The notes under the pieces are model-generated. The model saw nothing but the letters and a program-made list of their open reading frames with translations, did not search any database and was not told where the DNA came from. Position numbers and translations under genes: made by a program. Shown one piece after another: positions 60,276 to 64,000 of a stretch of DNA of 64,000 nt (position 1 is the stretch's first letter; the number at the start of each line of letters is the position of its first letter). The stretch comes from Pseudoalteromonas sp. MMG010 (GTDB lineage: Bacteria > Pseudomonadota > Gammaproteobacteria > Enterobacterales > Alteromonadaceae). Location of the stretch: contig NZ_JAGJEG010000006.1 in the NCBI RefSeq assembly GCF_018100905.1, forward strand, positions 1-64,000. The letters run 5' to 3'.

Positions 60276-63049
60276 TGCAAAATTTATATGGTTTGAGCAA
60301 ACTCGCTCTATTAAATACCGCAGGCTATGCAAAGTGTGTGATCCCACTTGATAAAAGCAGCTCTATTTGCGCTCCAAACAATACCGGTAAAAGCTCGGTA
60401 ATTAATGCGTTACAATTTCCATTAATCAACGACTTACGCTTAACCGAATGGGACGGCCACGACTTAGATGAGACCCGAAAGTTTTATTTTTCATCTGACC
60501 AATCCTATATTTTACTTGAAGCCAACCTACCCCATGGCAACGTGGTTATTGGAGTTGCTGGTTTAGGTAAAATAGCCGGTTATGCTCATCAATATTTTTG
60601 TTACCAAGGGAGTTTAGACTTAGCGCAATACACCCAAGGTAACACCATTATAAAGTTCACTAAGCTATTTTCTCACCTTAAAGAGCAAGGCTTTAATCCT
60701 ATAGAGCTTAAAGCACAAGAACTCAACGCGTTACTCACCGGGGGAGCAACCCCGTTTGATAACGATATTAACTTAAAAATGATCCCGCTTAATAACGTAC
60801 AAGATTCGGCTATTTATAAAGAAATATTCCGCCGTATTCTTAATTTACATAAATTAGGTGCCAGCGATGTAAAGCGTTTTATGCTTCGTGTTTTTGAACG
60901 CCACATGTCAAACTCAAAGGTCGATTTTTATGAAGTCTGGCGTCGCTCATTTGATAAAGTAAACCGTGCTAAAAAAGAGTTACATGCGCTCGAATCAATG
61001 CAAGATCCAATCACCGCACTCGAATCTATGCTCGAGAACCAAACCGTATTAAAAGGAAAGTTAGCCGCTTATGCGCCTAAAATAGATAACGCGTTAGCCG
61101 AGTTTGACAGTTACCAAGAAGCTCAGCTGAGCGATTTAGCGTTGGCATTAGAAGATATAGAACAAGAAAAACACGAGTTTGAACAAAAGCAAAACTTATA
61201 TGTACAGCAATCGCGTGATATAGAGCGCCGACAAACGCAAATCGAACAATGGTTTTTAGATTTTAACGCCCTAAAAAATGAATTTGAACTGGTTGATCAC
61301 AACACCTTAAAAACAAACTTAACTCAGTTAAAACAAGAATACGAAGCCTTATCGCATTCAATCAGTAGTGCGCAGGGGCAAAGCTTACATACCCTTGATT
61401 ACCGTATTAGCGAAACACAAAAGCAAATTAAAAGCTTAAAGCTACAACTGAAAAATTTAGAGTTTAATTTATTTACTCGTATGCGCGAAGATTTATCGCT
61501 TAAAGAAGTTGAAGAAATTTCGCGCTTATTTAATCCCGATTTAATGTCATTTTCAACCACCAGCAGTGGTGATATCACAATCGATGACGACGCAGCTTTT
61601 GGCGACTTTTTAGCCCTATTAAGCGACCACGTTAAAAGTGGGGTATTGAGCTTACCGGGTGCGAGTATTAAATTAAAAAAACTATCACCAGTACAAATGC
61701 AAAGTGGTGAAAATAAAGAACAACTTAATGCACAACTCAAAGCACTTGAGCACTCATTAAAAGAGTTTAAACAACAACGCGATGTGGCCGCTAATGTCGC
61801 TCAAAAACAACAAGAAAAAGACAGCCTTTACGATGAGCTGATGAGCTTAGAAAGTGCATTAAAACGCCAAGAGCAATACGCGATTATGTTGCAATCGGTA
61901 GATGCACAACACCTGCTTAACGAGCAGCTACTGGCCGAGCGAGATCAAGTTGATGAATACTTACAAGATATTCAAAAAAATAGCGGCTCTATTGCCGATA
62001 GACGCTCGTTAATTAAAGCTAAACAAGCTCAAATACACCGTCAAAGTGAACGGTTACGCCAAGTGAAGTCTGAGCGAATAGACCATACATTAGACTTGTA
62101 CTCAGGTAAAGTTACCCCTTATATGATTGATATTACGATCGATTTTGACAACTTAAGTGATTTAATTCATCACTTTAATAAAGACTGTCAAGAATTGAGG
62201 AATTTCGATATTAATGTCCGTAATACATATTTACATATTTATAATGGCGGCATTACTAAATTTGATAACGAAAACGACGAGTTTACTAAATATCAAAAAC
62301 TAATTAGTGCATTTCATAATATTGATAATGAACGTGATGCCGTAGAGCGCCAAGGACGTGTTGCGTTAACCGAAGTGGCCGCCACTATAAAAGGCCTACG
62401 TGAAGATTTAGATCGCTTACGCCGCGAAATGAATAGCTTTAATAAAGGTATTAGTCAGCATCGTATATCTAATTTACAAGCATTTAAAATTAATGTTATG
62501 CCACGAAAAATGCTGATAGACAGCATTGATACGATTATTAATACCTCGCACCAGTTTGAACAAGGCGATACGCTCGATTTACTCAGCCAAGAACCATATA
62601 GCGAAAGCGCGGTAAATGAAGCAAAAGATCACCTTATTAAACTTGCCAGCGAAAAAGCAGGACTGACCTTAAGTGATTTATTTGATATTCGTTTTGAGGT
62701 AGTAAACCGCGCTGGCGAAACAGAACATTTTGAAAAAATTGACTCAGCCGGTTCAAACGGCACCCGTATTACGATAAAACTATTGTGTGGAATGTTGTTT
62801 ATTCGCTATTTATTAAGTTCACAAGAGCAAAACTTATATCGTATTCCTATTTATATCGATGAGGCCGCCGATATTGACCCACAAAACCAAAAAGCGATTA
62901 TTGAAACCGCTTTAAGCTTTGGCTTTGTACCTATTTTTGCCTCGGTTAAACCACAAATTAGTTGTGACTACATTGTTCCTATTCGAGCAGTGAAACAAGG
63001 AAGTCAAAATTGGGTCGATGAAAAAGATTGGATAGAAGTTGAGCATTAA
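60275..63049 (+). CDS. mksB: SMC-like ATPase MksB of the MksBEF condensin
   Basis: A 924-residue SMC/MukB-like ATPase. Walker A is CAPNNTGKSS (32-41); long coiled coils run at about 235-410 and 480-700 with a hinge-like gap; the signature region DSAGSNGTRITIK and Walker B IPIYIDEAADID are in the C-terminal part. It shapes and separates chromosomes. The related Wadjet/JetABCD defence system would add a TOPRIM nuclease gene (MksG/JetD); none follows here, so a housekeeping or plasmid-neutral condensin is more likely. Confidence 0.92.
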   Translation: MQNLYGLSKLALLNTAGYAKCVIPLDKSSSICAPNNTGKSSVINALQFPLINDLRLTEWDGHDLDETRKFYFSSDQSYILLEANLPHGNVVIGVAGLGKIAGYAHQYFCYQGSLDLAQYTQGNTIIKFTKLFSHLKEQGFNPIELKAQELNALLTGGATPFDNDINLKMIPLNNVQDSAIYKEIFRRILNLHKLGASDVKRFMLRVFERHMSNSKVDFYEVWRRSFDKVNRAKKELHALESMQDPITALESMLENQTVLKGKLAAYAPKIDNALAEFDSYQEAQLSDLALALEDIEQEKHEFEQKQNLYVQQSRDIERRQTQIEQWFLDFNALKNEFELVDHNTLKTNLTQLKQEYEALSHSISSAQGQSLHTLDYRISETQKQIKSLKLQLKNLEFNLFTRMREDLSLKEVEEISRLFNPDLMSFSTTSSGDITIDDDAAFGDFLALLSDHVKSGVLSLPGASIKLKKLSPVQMQSGENKEQLNAQLKALEHSLKEFKQQRDVAANVAQKQQEKDSLYDELMSLESALKRQEQYAIMLQSVDAQHLLNEQLLAERDQVDEYLQDIQKNSGSIADRRSLIKAKQAQIHRQSERLRQVKSERIDHTLDLYSGKVTPYMIDITIDFDNLSDLIHHFNKDCQELRNFDINVRNTYLHIYNGGITKFDNENDEFTKYQKLISAFHNIDNERDAVERQGRVALTEVAATIKGLREDLDRLRREMNSFNKGISQHRISNLQAFKINVMPRKMLIDSIDTIINTSHQFEQGDTLDLLSQEPYSESAVNEAKDHLIKLASEKAGLTLSDLFDIRFEVVNRAGETEHFEKIDSAGSNGTRITIKLLCGMLFIRYLLSSQEQNLYRIPIYIDEAADIDPQNQKAIIETALSFGFVPIFASVKPQISCDYIVPIRAVKQGSQNWVDEKDWIEVEH

Positions 63050-63178
63050 AATTAAAATATCAGGTCTTATTCACAAAGCCATTGATTAAATGAAACTCTG
63101 CCCTGTTTAGTAATTAACTGTACTGGGTTTAGTTAAATATGTTAGTTTAAATAAACTCTTTCTTTTGGAGCAAACATA

Positions 63179-63730
63179 ATGAAAAATATACTAATTGTTG
63201 CCTTACTCATGCTATTAACTGCATGTTCACAAACTGCAGACTGGGATTACGATAAGTCGGTCAAGTTTAGCAACTACAAAACCTTCGCATGGATAGAAGA
63301 TGCAAGCCTTACAAAAAGTTCGTCTAATTACCAAATAAATGAATTAATGGAAAAGCGTGTTCGTAACGCAATATACACGCAATTAACCGAGCAACACAAT
63401 ATGACGATGGTTGATGCAACTCAAGCCGATGTGCTTATTAATTACCATGCCTCAGTTGATAAAGAGCTTGATATAGATACGATTAATACCGGCTACCATG
63501 CCCGTTGGAATTATTGGGGTTTTGGTTATCAAAAAGAAACTTCTGCACGTGAATACGAAGTCGGCACGTTAGTGATAGATGTGGTTGATCGTGTTTCAAA
63601 TCAACTGATTTGGCGTGGTGCTAAAGAAGGTCGCTTAAAGAAAAAACAAAAACCAGAGCAACGTGAAGCCTCGGTTAATAAAACTGTAGAAGCTATCTTA
63701 AGTAACTTCCCTCCAAAAGATGATCACTAA
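63179..63730 (+). CDS. DUF4136 lipoprotein
   Basis: A 183-residue protein with a lipoprotein signal ending LLTACS (cysteine 16). DUF4136 features are visible: WDYDKSVKFSNYKTFAW near the start, ADVLINYHASV, and LVIDVVDRVSNQLIWRGAKEG near the end. Proteins of this family are small envelope lipoproteins without known function. Monocistronic with its own terminator. Confidence 0.88.
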   Translation: MKNILIVALLMLLTACSQTADWDYDKSVKFSNYKTFAWIEDASLTKSSSNYQINELMEKRVRNAIYTQLTEQHNMTMVDATQADVLINYHASVDKELDIDTINTGYHARWNYWGFGYQKETSAREYEVGTLVIDVVDRVSNQLIWRGAKEGRLKKKQKPEQREASVNKTVEAILSNFPPKDDH

Positions 63731-63746
63731 ATAATAAGTGTATTTT

Positions 63747-63773
63747 AAAAGCTCACCGTGTGTGAGCTTTTTT
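63747..63773 (+). terminator. Terminator after the DUF4136 lipoprotein gene
   Basis: 10-bp stem AAAAGCTCAC / GTGAGCTTTT with a 5-base loop followed by TT. The rest of the window to its end shows no gene. Confidence 0.93.
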
Positions 63774-64000
63774 GTTTAGTCTAAAAATAAATATCACAAT
63801 AATGATGACATTAAATGTGTTGATATCAATTGCACCCTCATACTATTAAACCCTAATAACAAAAACAGCTTATTTTAACCCCATATCAAACGCATTATTA
63901 TCATTGCTTAGCTGTATTTATGTCGTAAGTAGAGCTTAATCTTTTTTATATTTATGCAGCAATATAGTGGGGATATGACAGTAATCATCGGGGTAATGTG

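Noticed and set aside
58462..63049. Wadjet/JetABCD plasmid-defence system
   Set aside because: Only three of four components are present and the SMC and kleisin lengths fit MksBEF; no TOPRIM nuclease gene follows.

Overview
The window looks like a chromosomal segment of a marine gammaproteobacterium, most likely Pseudoalteromonas. The grounds are the low GC content, close protein resemblance to that genus as I know it (ExoP-like GH3 beta-glucanase, GH1/MelB/LacI cluster, MksFEB condensin, lysine-riboswitch lysC, minor-pilin operon) and many TAA stops and AT-rich leaders. This assignment is inferred from family knowledge, not from a search.

Layout. 1-3.8 kb: the end of a tyrosine recombinase and a two-gene unit (zinc-ribbon protein plus TPR protein) of unknown role. 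4.4-7.5 kb: a periplasmic binding-like protein with a variable C-terminal repeat, an AI-2E-type permease and a TIGR01777 epimerase. 7.6-15.6 kb: a beta-glucoside/beta-glucan utilisation cluster (GH3, FucP-type permease, GH1, MelB-type symporter, LacI regulator) with two LacI-type operators in the divergent promoter. 15.6-23 kb: DUF2987, Bax-type glucosaminidase, dGTPase, DUF962, a TonB-dependent receptor and a branched-chain aminotransferase. 23-28.7 kb: a desaturase/reductase pair under two FabR/DesT-like palindromes, then GNAT, SDR, Mpo1-like, Crp/Fnr and lipoprotein genes. 29-36 kb: succinate-semialdehyde dehydrogenase and pilV-pilW-pilX-pilY1. 36.3-39.8 kb: a membrane chemoreceptor and a NIT-like partner, bracketed by two copies of a small secreted-protein gene that share a long leader.

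40-51 kb is the accessory region and the most interesting part. From right to left on the minus strand it holds a dead P4-type integrase, a three-gene overlapping unit of unknown proteins, a thymidylate-kinase-like gene, a hairpin-rich intergenic stretch with a perfect extended -10 promoter, a 37-codon ORF, a prokaryotic viperin (radical SAM antiviral enzyme), a DUF4145/Sel1/SEC-C protein overlapping viperin by 4 bases, a truncated HsdR nuclease domain, a nitrilase-fold protein, a WYL regulator and a second FtsZ-like protein with an intact C-terminal peptide. The kinase and the viperin unit start behind the same 77-base leader with identical spacing. This suggests one regulon that pairs a nucleotide kinase with viperin, as CMPK2 is paired with viperin in vertebrates.

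51-64 kb returns to core functions: sbcB, glutathione peroxidase, D-lactate dehydrogenase family, a sodium:neurotransmitter symporter, a phosphopantetheinyl transferase, lysC with its lysine riboswitch, the mksF-mksE-mksB condensin operon and a DUF4136 lipoprotein. No rRNA, CRISPR array, complete insertion sequence or convincing tRNA was seen.
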